Positions 15,670 to 24,559 of a stretch of DNA of 64,000 nt are shown in pieces. The stretch comes from Burkholderiales bacterium UBA4657 (GTDB lineage: Bacteria; Pseudomonadota; Gammaproteobacteria; Burkholderiales; Burkholderiaceae_E). The stretch spans positions 1-64,000 of the forward strand of contig DHLX01000018.1 in NCBI GenBank assembly GCA_002405475.1, written 5' to 3'. Below the pieces are notes generated by a model, which saw only the letters and a list, made by a program, of their open reading frames with translations, made no database searches and was not told the origin of the DNA. Numbering within the stretch: position 1 is the stretch's first letter; every line of letters starts with the position of its first letter. Position numbers and translations under genes: made by a program.

Positions 15670-16841
15670 CCTTGACTCGCCCCACTTTTTGTGACCGCCA
15701 GAAGACTGCCAGCCAATTCCTGCATCAGCTGGGCCCGGCTATAACGCTCTACAAACAGTTGCCGCGATACTGGACCTGGCTTGGCATCCCGAATTGCGGC
15801 CACGCCCCCCTCCACATGACAAGGCTGAAAAACCACCGCCCCTGTCACCTGCTGGAGAAATTGAGCAGCATACCCAGCCACTCCCGCAACGATAGGTTTG
15901 CCCGTCGCGGCATATTCAAACAATTTTGACGGCAGCACCTTGCAAAATGCCGGGAAGTCATTGAGGTGCAAGAACAATATGTCGCTGCTTCGATAGAGCG
16001 CTAACAGGTCTTTGCGACTCACCGGCGACATGATTTTCACATTACTCAGATCACTGACCGCGTGTTCTAGTTGGGATCGTTGACCGCCATCCCCCACGAC
16101 CCAGAACTCATGACTGTCACGGAACGCCTTGGCAAGGCCCGGAATGATGCGCACGAGCCCTTGCCCCTCCCCGATATTCCCTGCGTAGAGCACTATCGTC
16201 TTGGAGCCAACCGCCTCTTTTGCATAGTCAACCCCCATGAAAACATCGTCGATGCCATTCGAAATCACACTGAAACATGCACTTGGATAACGATCGCTGA
16301 AATACTCCAAGAAGCCGGCCGAGACCAAATTAATATGAACCGCCCGCCTCATGGTCAATTTCTCCACGAGCCGAAAGACAGGCAGCATCAGGCGGGCAGC
16401 AAGCGGCGACAGGACATCCTGCATGGTGTCGACAAAGATGTCGCGAATATCAAGATAGAGCGGAGCCCGCACCCTCGACGCGACGAGTGCGCCTAAGGCC
16501 GCGGTGAATAATCGGGATGAGGTGGCGAATACCAGATCGTATTGACTGCCACGCGTTACTTTAATGACCTGATAGGCATAAGCGGAAAACGCACGCGACT
16601 GGTCCAAAAAACCACTGCGATGAGCAGGCAGTGCAAAACGCTTCACCGTCACCGCCCCCCGCACCTCCTCCGGTAAGGCGGTCTGGGAATAAGAGGCATA
16701 CCGGTTGGGTTGTGTCGTCAGGACATCGATCCGCACCTCCGCGCCGATCTGCCGCTGCAGCGCTTCGACCAGCCCAGTCATCCGAAAGGAGCCCGCAGAA
16801 AGATCAGGCTCGAAATAGAAACTCAAGAGCAGGATATGCAT
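15666..16841 (-). CDS. Glycosyltransferase family 4 (WbuB-like)
   Basis: GT4 enzyme of 391 residues. Seen: HILLLSFYFEPDLSAGSFR at the N-terminus, as in WbuB-type proteins, DIRDIFVDTMQDVLSP, INLVSAGFLEYFSDRYP, VLYAGNIGEGQGLVRIIPGL near the start of the C-terminal Rossmann domain, and LPSKLFEYAATGKPIVAG, the donor-binding region. It probably adds the second sugar to the lipid-linked primer made by the neighbouring initiating transferase. It overlaps the reductase gene by 4 nt and the upstream heparinase-family gene by 19 nt. No secretion signal or membrane segment stands out. Confidence 0.88.
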   Translation of the reverse strand: MHILLLSFYFEPDLSAGSFRMTGLVEALQRQIGAEVRIDVLTTQPNRYASYSQTALPEEVRGAVTVKRFALPAHRSGFLDQSRAFSAYAYQVIKVTRGSQYDLVFATSSRLFTAALGALVASRVRAPLYLDIRDIFVDTMQDVLSPLAARLMLPVFRLVEKLTMRRAVHINLVSAGFLEYFSDRYPSACFSVISNGIDDVFMGVDYAKEAVGSKTIVLYAGNIGEGQGLVRIIPGLAKAFRDSHEFWVVGDGGQRSQLEHAVSDLSNVKIMSPVSRKDLLALYRSSDILFLHLNDFPAFCKVLPSKLFEYAATGKPIVAGVAGYAAQFLQQVTGAVVFQPCHVEGGVAAIRDAKPGPVSRQLFVERYSRAQLMQELAGSLLAVTKSGASQG

Positions 16842-18475
16842 GGCCAGGATAGACGGGTCACAAATCGAAGGGGAAACTCAACCCGTTGGCGCCCCACCAG
16901 TCGGAAGTTGGGCTGCGAAACCCCGAATTGGGGATGCCAAGTCGAGGGCTCGATCTGCCATTCCATGCGAGGTTCTATATGCATGAGGAGGCAGCATGAA
17001 CCATCGACGCTCGCCAATTCACACACCGATTCGCCCTTGAAATGAGGGCGCCAGTCGGGATGAATGTGAAAAAATACCTCGACCAAATGAAAGCCGCCGC
17101 CCGCCAACTCATCGACAATCTCCACCCCATTCCGCACAGTAGTCCACTGTCGGTAATGGATTGGTTTACCCGGCAAGCGCCTATAGCCGTCATGTCTACC
17201 CGCCAGGGACGCGTCATCATATCGGACGTCGAATGTCCGTGCCCGCCGTGCCACCCTGAAGCCCGACCAAACCTCGGACGAATCGCATTCATCCACACGT
17301 ACCGTGTTGTGCGCCGTCGTGCCCCGCTGGCGCTGGCGCTCTAGCCCGTTGCCATACACCGACGTGCCGGAATTCACCAGTACACGCCGCCCCGCCAGCG
17401 ACAACTCAAAACTCAAGGTCCCGGCATGAGCGTGCCCCGGAAGGTAGTCCGGGCCGACTGAGCCAACATCCGCCAAGATCACAGCGTCTCCGTTCTCGAT
17501 TCGCGCATAGCCACTGTCGCTCAGTAAGTCCGGTCGCGCCGATAACGGCAATGGAGGCTGCATACCTAGCCGCCTTGCGTAATCCTCCAACTCGTGCGCT
17601 TTGGGTGCAATGCCACTGGCTGCGTCGTTGAAAAATGCGATCTCGCCATCGGGATGCGTCATGGCGCTCAGCCATGCGGACATCTTCGCAATCGTTTCCC
17701 GCCAACTCGGATCCACCGGCCTGCCATATGCGCTGTGGAGATTGAACAGATCCAGCAGATCCTCAAGCAACAACGCGTGGTACATCGGCGACCGCTCAAA
17801 GTGCCCGCCATCGGCCAGGATCTGTTCGCCCAACTGGCTGCCGATGATCTTCTTGCCCAGCGCATACCACCGCTCGGCCTCGCTCCCTTCAAAGAACAGT
17901 CCACCAAAAAGCAACGCCTTGGCATTGGCAAACAAATGGTTGCCGAGCAGATGCACCTCCAGCCGGCGGGACAAAAAGCGCAGCTGAACCGCCAAGGAAT
18001 GTCTGAGGGCTTCGCTCGGCTCGTTGCCAACCAGACACCACTTGACCCAATTGACTACCCGCATTGAAATCGGATAGGGTTCCCAGCCGACGCCCACACC
18101 CGGCGGGTTCTCCTCGATCCAGCGGCTCAATAGCTTCAGATGCCAAGAGCGCCGCGTTTCCGCAGACCGTGCATTCAGATCAGCGAAGTAATGCAGGTTG
18201 TACAGCCAAAGCTTCTCAAGCGACTCCGAATTCCAATCCTCGGCTGAGGCGATTTCATGTTCCACGCTCAGGAAGCGAAAGCGCCCTTCAGCCAGCTGGC
18301 TTTGTTCGCGTGGAACGGGCGCACTCCATCCCGCCACCAAGCCTCGCGTGGAAGGCGCTGGCCGCAAATCCGGACGGGGCGAACGCAAACGGAACGCCGC
18401 CCGCCCCCAGACCTGAACCGGTTTCAAGTACCGAAGTGTATGGACGTACAGCGCAAACCGTGTTCTCAGCTTCAT
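16823..18475 (-). CDS. Heparinase II/III family protein
   Basis: Protein of 550 residues of the alginate lyase/heparinase II-III superfamily: an alpha-helical N-terminal domain (LWLYNLHYFADL, WEPYPISMRVVNWVKWCL, LLGNHLFANAKALLFGGLFF) followed by a beta-sandwich domain beginning at LPGHAHAGTLSFELSLAGRR. The GHAHA and GTTAHNTVRVDE segments contain the residues that form the active site in this superfamily. I see no signal peptide, although lyases of this family normally act in the periplasm. Members are common in polysaccharide loci together with the dehydrogenase/Gfo-Idh fusion that lies directly upstream here, but their exact role is not settled; cleavage or turnover of a uronic-acid-containing polymer is the usual guess. 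Confidence 0.85.
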   Translation of the reverse strand: MKLRTRFALYVHTLRYLKPVQVWGRAAFRLRSPRPDLRPAPSTRGLVAGWSAPVPREQSQLAEGRFRFLSVEHEIASAEDWNSESLEKLWLYNLHYFADLNARSAETRRSWHLKLLSRWIEENPPGVGVGWEPYPISMRVVNWVKWCLVGNEPSEALRHSLAVQLRFLSRRLEVHLLGNHLFANAKALLFGGLFFEGSEAERWYALGKKIIGSQLGEQILADGGHFERSPMYHALLLEDLLDLFNLHSAYGRPVDPSWRETIAKMSAWLSAMTHPDGEIAFFNDAASGIAPKAHELEDYARRLGMQPPLPLSARPDLLSDSGYARIENGDAVILADVGSVGPDYLPGHAHAGTLSFELSLAGRRVLVNSGTSVYGNGLERQRQRGTTAHNTVRVDECDSSEVWSGFRVARRARTFDVRYDDASLAGRHDGYRRLPGKPIHYRQWTTVRNGVEIVDELAGGGFHLVEVFFHIHPDWRPHFKGESVCELASVDGSCCLLMHIEPRMEWQIEPSTWHPQFGVSQPNFRLVGRQRVEFPLRFVTRLSWPCISCS

Positions 18476-20604
18476 TGTCTGCGTAGTTGTTCAGCGGCTT
18501 CGATCGTGACTCGCGTCACTTCGAAAATCTCTTCTGGCGGAATCGCCGGAACTCCCACTTCCACAGCCCGCAAAAATGCCTCAGCGCAGGCTTTTTGCCC
18601 TTTGTCCTGCCGCCACAGGTTGAGTTTTCCAAAGCCCGGCCAGCCATATCCCTTGAGCTTGCGGAAGTTGTCCAGTGCCAACACGCGCCCGGCTGCAAAC
18701 ACTTCCACACGCTCTTTCGGAAAGCTGGCTGCGCCGTTGGCCAAATACAGAATGGTTCCAAACGACCCGTCTTCAAAACCCAAGGTGATCGACGCCTTGT
18801 CTTCCGTGACACCACCGAACGCCCCCCCCATGCGGCGCGCCTGGATGGAGATGATCGGGCTTCCGGCCAGAAAACGCATCAGATCAATGTAGTGACAGGC
18901 CTCGCCGATGATGCGCCCGCCGCCGACAGCGTTGTCCTGAGTCCAGTGGCTCGCGGGTATGGCGCCGGCGTTCATGGTCATGATGAAAGATTTGGGCTCC
19001 CGCACCGTTCGCAGTAGCGCCTTCATCTTATGCACTTGCGGCGCGAAGCGGCGATTGAAGCCAACCATCAACTGCGGCCCCTTGCCGTCAGCATGCATCT
19101 TCGCGTAGGCATGCTCGACTTCCGTCAACTGCACACGATCAATCGCAAGCGGCTTTTCGACAAAGACGTTCTTGCCAGCTTGCAAGGCCTGAGCGACCAG
19201 GAGCGAATGCGAGTCATGCCGCGTCACGATGGCAACCGTGTTCACTGCAGGATTCGCCAAGAGAGCCGCCACGTCGGTAGACGCCTCCGCGAAGCCTGCC
19301 TTGGCGCCATGAATCACGCCACTGAGCCCGCCCGAGGTGACGATGGTATGAAACTGTACCCCGGCTGCCCTGAACGCCGGAATCAAAACGCGCGAAGCAT
19401 AGTTGCCGGCGCCTATGAAGCCCACCAACGGGCGCTGCGCGTCAAAATGGTCAGACGAGGCCAGCGCCACGCTACGCACTGCGCGCTGCGCCATCGGCGA
19501 GCTGTATTGCAGCAAAATGCCCAAGGCGCTCTTGTCATCGGTCAGCGTCTGGTAAGCCTGCTGCGAGTCCTCAAAGGCGACACGATGCGTGATCAGCGAC
19601 TTCACCTCCAACTGGCCACTGGCCAGCATGTCTAGCACCGCCTCGAAGTTGCGCTGCTCAGTCCAGCGCACGAAGCCCAGGGGGTAGTCTTGGCCACGTT
19701 CCTCGTAGTTCGGGTCGTAGCGGCCCGGGCCGTAGGAGCAAGACACCTGGAAACCCAGTTCCTTTTCATAGAAATCGGCTCGACTAAGTTCCAGCCCAGT
19801 CACACCGACCAGCACGATTCGCCCGCGCTTGCGACTCATGCGCGCGGCTTGTGTTACCGGATCGTTCGACTGGGTCGATGCGGTGATGATGACGCCGTCC
19901 ACGCCCTGGCTGCGGCTGAAAGCCATGCCTGCTGCCACCGGGTCTTCGGCTCGCCCTGGATTGCAGGTTTCAGCGCCATACTGCCGGGCCAGCGCCAGCT
20001 TTGAATCGTCAAAATCAATTGCCAGTACGCGACACCCGTGGGCACGCAGCAGTTGCACCGTCAACAGGCCAATCAAGCCCACACCCGTCACCACAAATGC
20101 CTCGCCCAGTGTTGGCTGGGCCAGTCGGATGCCCTGCAAGCCGATGCTGGCCAGAACCACAAATGAAGCGGACTCATCGTCCACCCCATCAGGAATGCGC
20201 GCGCAGAGATTTCGCGGCACTCTCACGACGTCTGCATGCGGACCGTTGGAAGCGACGCGGTCCCCAACTTTGAAACCCTCGACATCCGCACCCACCTGGA
20301 CCACCACGCCCACATTGCAGTAGCCCAAAGGCAAAGGCTGCGCCAACTTCGAGCGCACAGCCTCCACGGTGGTCATCAGCCCATCGGTCTGGATTTTTTC
20401 CAGCACCATCTTTACCTTGTCAGGCTGCTGACGCGCCTTGTCAATCCAACCCGCCTTGCCGAAGCCGACCAACATCCGCTCGGTACCAGCAGAAATGAGG
20501 CTGCACGTTGTTTGAATCAGCAATGCTCCGGACTGAGCCGTGGGCATCGGCGCCTCCAGCACCTCAGTGAGCCCGGAGCCCATGTGTTGCACAATCTGTC
20601 GCAT
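18472..20604 (-). CDS. Zn-alcohol dehydrogenase / Gfo-Idh-MocA oxidoreductase fusion (copy 1)
   Basis: Two-domain protein of 710 residues. Residues 1 to about 360 are a medium-chain dehydrogenase-like domain: SLISAGTERMLVGFGKAG, LPLGYCNVGVVVQVG, VGDRVASNGPHADVV, and the NAD-binding VVTGVGLIGLLTVQLLRAHG. From about 390 a Gfo/Idh/MocA domain begins (LVGFIGAGNYASRVLIPAFR), with AGKNVFVEKPLAID and VGFNRRFAPQVHKM. This fusion is a recognised component of bacterial polysaccharide loci with heparinase-family proteins; its substrate is not known to me. It is paralogous to the 711-residue protein encoded 11 kb upstream in the same operon. An eight-C run at 18822-18829 is in frame. Its stop overlaps the heparinase-family start by 4 nt. 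Confidence 0.87.
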   Translation of the reverse strand: MRQIVQHMGSGLTEVLEAPMPTAQSGALLIQTTCSLISAGTERMLVGFGKAGWIDKARQQPDKVKMVLEKIQTDGLMTTVEAVRSKLAQPLPLGYCNVGVVVQVGADVEGFKVGDRVASNGPHADVVRVPRNLCARIPDGVDDESASFVVLASIGLQGIRLAQPTLGEAFVVTGVGLIGLLTVQLLRAHGCRVLAIDFDDSKLALARQYGAETCNPGRAEDPVAAGMAFSRSQGVDGVIITASTQSNDPVTQAARMSRKRGRIVLVGVTGLELSRADFYEKELGFQVSCSYGPGRYDPNYEERGQDYPLGFVRWTEQRNFEAVLDMLASGQLEVKSLITHRVAFEDSQQAYQTLTDDKSALGILLQYSSPMAQRAVRSVALASSDHFDAQRPLVGFIGAGNYASRVLIPAFRAAGVQFHTIVTSGGLSGVIHGAKAGFAEASTDVAALLANPAVNTVAIVTRHDSHSLLVAQALQAGKNVFVEKPLAIDRVQLTEVEHAYAKMHADGKGPQLMVGFNRRFAPQVHKMKALLRTVREPKSFIMTMNAGAIPASHWTQDNAVGGGRIIGEACHYIDLMRFLAGSPIISIQARRMGGAFGGVTEDKASITLGFEDGSFGTILYLANGAASFPKERVEVFAAGRVLALDNFRKLKGYGWPGFGKLNLWRQDKGQKACAEAFLRAVEVGVPAIPPEEIFEVTRVTIEAAEQLRRQ

Positions 20605-20615
20605 AAATAATCTTC

Positions 20616-22037
20616 TTACGTTTTTTTTGGCCTGAGCAGACTGTTGGAAAGAAAAAAGAAAAGGCTAATAAACAGCCATGCCCAAATAAGGCCATAACTG
20701 GCCAATAGACTGCCGCGAATGGAGTCGATTGCGAGATAGATGCTGAACAGTATTAGCAACGAGCCCATCAGACTTCGCCATACCCGGCTGATATCATCAG
20801 CCAGTATGATTTTCCACATCACCCCCAGCACAATACCCACAATGAAGCACAGCATGAGAGCCCAAGCCACGCCAACCTGGCTATATAGCGCAAACTGATA
20901 TGGCGCGCCCGCAGCACCCGGCAGGCTGGGATACATATGCTTCCAAATGACCAGATTGTCGTCTGGCATTCCACCAAAACCCAGGATATCCTGACCAAAA
21001 TCAAGCCCGTAGTAGGGGTGCCGTTCCGGAAATACGACTGGGTAATGCATTGCCGGCAGGGATGTTCTTGTCATTGGCGCTAGGGCAGCATAGGCCAGAA
21101 TATGAGCGCTGCGATCGGCTCCTATGTAAGAAACGATTTCTCTGCACAAATTCCTTAACTCTTCTGGTGTTCCTGGCTTTTCGCAAGGTTTGTGGCTGTT
21201 GACGGTGACCCCCGTTTGCTGGATCAAGACATCATCTGCTGTTCTTGATGCTTCAGAGTATGTTGGTATTACAACCATGGCCAAATAGGTCACTGCGATA
21301 AAACTAGTGCTTGCAGCAAGCAACCATGCCAAGCGCCGCGTCCATCCTCGAAGCAAGATTCCATGCAAAAATGCTGCCCCGAGTATGATAATGAGTGAGA
21401 CGATCAGGGCTTTCTTCTGGAAAAGTAATAGGTTCAACACAATCACAATTGCCAACGGGATCAACTGTTTTGCGAGCGACTTCCAGCCATTCTCCTGGAT
21501 GCTCAAAATCAACCACGCTGCCGAAACAGGCAGTATCAAGTAAAGGTTGACAAAGTTGAAGTAGCCCAGTGTGGAGAAAAGTGCCCACCGTCCCTCCACC
21601 CATGCACCATAGTCGCCCCAAACCATCAACTTGGCAAAAGCCCCTGCACGTAGTAAGTCGTAGCCGCCAACGCCTGCTGCAGTTACAAAAAGCAGCATCG
21701 GCATCCAGGCTGGAACAGCGTGGTCACTTCTTCCAACGATTTTCCGCAGAAGTGGGAATGCAGCAGATATGCGAACCTGCATTGCCACAAAAAAACCGAG
21801 AGTGAATAAGAAAGGCGCCCCCAATAGCAATGCCCACAGCACCACGGCTTCGTGGAAGGTGTACTCTTTTGCGATTATGGCCCCGGAAAAATATTCGACG
21901 AACACCACAACTGGCCTGTAGTCGAAATAGAAAACAGTCGCCGAGATAAGGCAGGTCACAACATAGACAAATAGATGCACCCATACTGGCGCATGGCGCA
22001 TCATCGAATTGAGCGATGCTGTATGTAGATGTGCCAT
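20616..22037 (-). CDS. Wzy-like polysaccharide polymerase (integral membrane)
   Basis: Integral membrane protein of about 473 residues with many hydrophobic segments, for example LHLFVYVVTCLISATVFYF-like stretches at the N-terminus and SLMGSLLILFSIYLAIDSI near the C-terminus. A large soluble loop lies around residues 280-370 (CEKPGTPEELRNLCREI, HYPVVFPERHPYYGLDFGQ). This layout fits oligosaccharide repeat-unit polymerases, and the only flippase gene is in the same operon. Wzy proteins have little sequence conservation, so the assignment rests on topology and context. I chose the ATG at 22037 because it overlaps the upstream stop (TGATG) and has GGGGAA before it; an ATG 57 nt earlier lies inside the upstream gene. 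Confidence 0.75.
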   Translation of the reverse strand: MAHLHTASLNSMMRHAPVWVHLFVYVVTCLISATVFYFDYRPVVVFVEYFSGAIIAKEYTFHEAVVLWALLLGAPFLFTLGFFVAMQVRISAAFPLLRKIVGRSDHAVPAWMPMLLFVTAAGVGGYDLLRAGAFAKLMVWGDYGAWVEGRWALFSTLGYFNFVNLYLILPVSAAWLILSIQENGWKSLAKQLIPLAIVIVLNLLLFQKKALIVSLIIILGAAFLHGILLRGWTRRLAWLLAASTSFIAVTYLAMVVIPTYSEASRTADDVLIQQTGVTVNSHKPCEKPGTPEELRNLCREIVSYIGADRSAHILAYAALAPMTRTSLPAMHYPVVFPERHPYYGLDFGQDILGFGGMPDDNLVIWKHMYPSLPGAAGAPYQFALYSQVGVAWALMLCFIVGIVLGVMWKIILADDISRVWRSLMGSLLILFSIYLAIDSIRGSLLASYGLIWAWLFISLFFFLSNSLLRPKKT

Positions 22038-23758
22038 CAATGTTTCCCCGCACCCTCCAAGCCATCCAATATGGCCTGAACGTGGTGCTGCCATGTGTAT
22101 TTGTCCAACGCACGCTGGCGTGCATTGGAACCCAAGTGAGATTGCCAGTCTTTCCTCTCCACCAAGAATCGGATGCCTCGAATCAACCCTTCCAGATTCC
22201 CCGGCTCATAGAGAACCGCCAGTTCTAGATGTTCTGAACCAGGAGGACTGGCTGGCAAATCACTGACATCAAGGCCAGGAGAGAGAACTTCGCCAATCTG
22301 GTCCAACTTTGAGGCCACAATTCCCTTTTTCATGGCCATGTATTCGAACAGCTTGGTCGGCGAACCGAAGAAACGCGTTCCATCCGAGTTGGGCACATGG
22401 GGGGAAACCAGAATGTCGGCTGCGGCCAAATGCAGGGCCGCCTGTTCCTGTGGCACCAGCCCCGTGAGGGTACAAACCACGCCAGCGCCAGCCGTCTCGA
22501 TGATGGTCCGAACCTGTGGCATCTTCAAGCCATCCCCCACCAGCAGGAAGTGAACTTTGTGATCTTTCAGCCACTGGCGTTCTTCAACGTAGAGGTGTGC
22601 AATCGCTTGCGCCAGCATCTCGGCGCCATGCCATTGTCCGAAGGTACCGATGAAGGCGAGCACAGTTGAGTCCATCGAAATGCCATATCTCGCTCTCAGG
22701 GCTTGAAGCTCGGCCAGCGAAAAACGGGCAGACGTGAACACAGCCGGGTCGATGCAGTTGGGGTAGCAGACGATGCGCGCTGGCTCCACCCCTCTCTCTA
22801 TCAATTCGTCTCGAAGCACATCAGAGATGGTCACCACAAGATGGGCGTGAAGCAGCATGGCCTCCTCAGCCATTTCAGCGAGCTTCTGGAACTTCATACC
22901 GCGACCCCAGTGCTTGGCCACCCAGACCTCCGAGCCGTTGTACTCCACCACCAGCGGCAGGCGATGTCGTCGTGACAGCACCACGCCAAGGTAGTTGGCC
23001 GCAGAAAGACGTTGATAGATCAATTTGGCCGAAGCCAGGGTTGGATCAGCTTCCAGCGTGCGCAGAAAACCTTCCTGGAAGCGGTAGTTGTTGAGCTCGT
23101 ACGGCAGACCAAAGGCCGTTGGCGGCTGCACAGCCAAAAACTTGACGCCGTCGTCGATCATGACAGGAGGTTCTGCCGAGGCAAAGGTAACCGGATGCCC
23201 CAAGCGCTCAAGCCCGTTGACCACACCGGCGATGTGACCAACCGAGCCGCCTGCCTTTATGCCAAACCACAGATTGGTCTTGAGATAAAGAACCGCGCTA
23301 TTGGCAGTAAACGAGCCAGACCCCTCGCGAGGTTGCGTCAGCAATGCCGATAGCTCCCGGCGCGCACGGTAGGCGGACCATAGGCAAGAGAAACTGGCAC
23401 TTGCAAGACGCAAGGCATCCAGCGCGATTTGCCAGCGGCTCACGGTCTCGCGACGCAGATCAGGATGCACGACACAAATGGAGCGCGAGCGCGTGCATGC
23501 GGCTAGCAGCTTGAGAACCGGCAGCAGGGCTGAGCTGTTTTCTTCTTCTATCGGCAGCACAATCGGGTCACCGCGCATAGACCAGAGCTGGCGCAGCAGC
23601 CCTGTCAGCCCTTGGGATCTCAGCTGTGCAACAGTGACTGTCTGAGTTCCTTGCCCGACAGCGTCTCTTACAGCACGCTCGAAAGGTGCCGATAACGGGT
23701 ACGCGGTCAGTATGAGAGATTTTTGAGCTTGAAAAGGCATAGCAGTTACGAAGATCAT
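22037..23758 (-). CDS. Glycosyltransferase, GT4-like
   Basis: Protein of 573 residues, longer than a typical GT4 enzyme because of an N-terminal extension of about 150 residues with SVSWRQIALDA-like helical text and no recognised domain. The GT4 part shows GIKAGGSVGHIAGVVNGLER (acceptor-side glycine loop), VVEYNGSEVWVAKHWGR, LAFIGTFGQWHGAEMLAQAI at the start of the C-terminal Rossmann fold, LVPQEQAALHLAAADILVSP and FFGSPTKLFEYMAMKKGIVA, the donor-binding region. The first ATG overlaps the end of the upstream methyltransferase gene (ATGA); a second ATG 18 nt later is also possible. Donor and linkage are unknown. Confidence 0.85.
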   Translation of the reverse strand: MIFVTAMPFQAQKSLILTAYPLSAPFERAVRDAVGQGTQTVTVAQLRSQGLTGLLRQLWSMRGDPIVLPIEEENSSALLPVLKLLAACTRSRSICVVHPDLRRETVSRWQIALDALRLASASFSCLWSAYRARRELSALLTQPREGSGSFTANSAVLYLKTNLWFGIKAGGSVGHIAGVVNGLERLGHPVTFASAEPPVMIDDGVKFLAVQPPTAFGLPYELNNYRFQEGFLRTLEADPTLASAKLIYQRLSAANYLGVVLSRRHRLPLVVEYNGSEVWVAKHWGRGMKFQKLAEMAEEAMLLHAHLVVTISDVLRDELIERGVEPARIVCYPNCIDPAVFTSARFSLAELQALRARYGISMDSTVLAFIGTFGQWHGAEMLAQAIAHLYVEERQWLKDHKVHFLLVGDGLKMPQVRTIIETAGAGVVCTLTGLVPQEQAALHLAAADILVSPHVPNSDGTRFFGSPTKLFEYMAMKKGIVASKLDQIGEVLSPGLDVSDLPASPPGSEHLELAVLYEPGNLEGLIRGIRFLVERKDWQSHLGSNARQRALDKYTWQHHVQAILDGLEGAGKH

Positions 23759-24559
23759 TCCTTTGGCTTGCGTCCTTGATAGGTCACGTACCAGCCCAAG
23801 CGTGGTTCAAGGTGCTTGAGACGCTTTCGCAAAAGTCGACCCACAAAAGGCGGCCAGAAGTGATCTTCATGCAACTGGTGAATTGATAGATCCTCATGCG
23901 CGAACCCTCGCATCATTTTCTGAACCTCATTCTTACTGAACAAGCGAACATATGGCTTGACGTTTACGCCATCGGCCCCCGATTCGATGGTTGCCAACAA
24001 ACCTGGATAGCCTTTGGTAAACAACCACCCGTTGCGGATACCGTTAGCAAGTATTTTCCAGAGCAGATGGAATGCGGACCATTTGTAATAGAGTGCAATC
24101 ATCACCCCCCCCTGGTTTTAGTACACGATAGATTTCCCTGACGACTTTATCGATTTCTGGGATATGGTGAAGAACGCCGAACGAATAAACACAATCGATC
24201 GAGTTGTCGGCAAATGGCAGGCGGGTCGCATCAGATTCATGAAGGTCGACTTCGTAGCCGCGCAAGGTGGCATTCAAAGCGGTAAGCTTCAGGTGATTTT
24301 GAGTAATATCAACACCGTGGCAGATTGCGCCCCCTATGGCAAACTGCATCATGTCGGTACCCTGTCCAATGCCAATCTCCAGTACATGCTGCCCTGCAAA
24401 GCGATAGTAATTGAAGTAATCGTGCATCCAAGGCTGCTGTTGGTATCTATCGCACGCTACAGCATCAAAATATTCAACAGACTGCTTGTCACCAGGTAGT
24501 TCGCCACAGGCTCGGGCATTCCATTGCTTTTGTGCTTCAATCCGCGCGTGGTTATCCAT
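23755..24559 (-). pseudogene. SAM-dependent methyltransferase, frameshifted at a G8 tract
   Basis: Class I methyltransferase read in two frames. The first part starts at the ATG at 24559 (AAGGAAG upstream; 8-nt overlap with the flippase gene) and shows HVLEIGIGQGTDMMQFA, LPFADNSIDCVYSFGVLHHI and IYRVLKPGG. Inside this last motif is a run of eight G on the coding strand, after which the frame leads to an early stop near 24044. One frame over, the natural continuation MIALYYKWSAFHLLWKILAN runs to the stop at 23755. With seven G the motif would read KPGGVMIALYY and the protein would have about 268 residues. As with the methyltransferase near 4 kb, this may be phase variation or a homopolymer sequencing error. 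Confidence 0.82.
24105..24112 (-). repeat. G8 homopolymer (C8 on plus strand) at the frameshift point
   Basis: Eight G on the coding strand, within the KPGG motif of the methyltransferase. Seven would keep one open frame. Confidence 0.9.
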
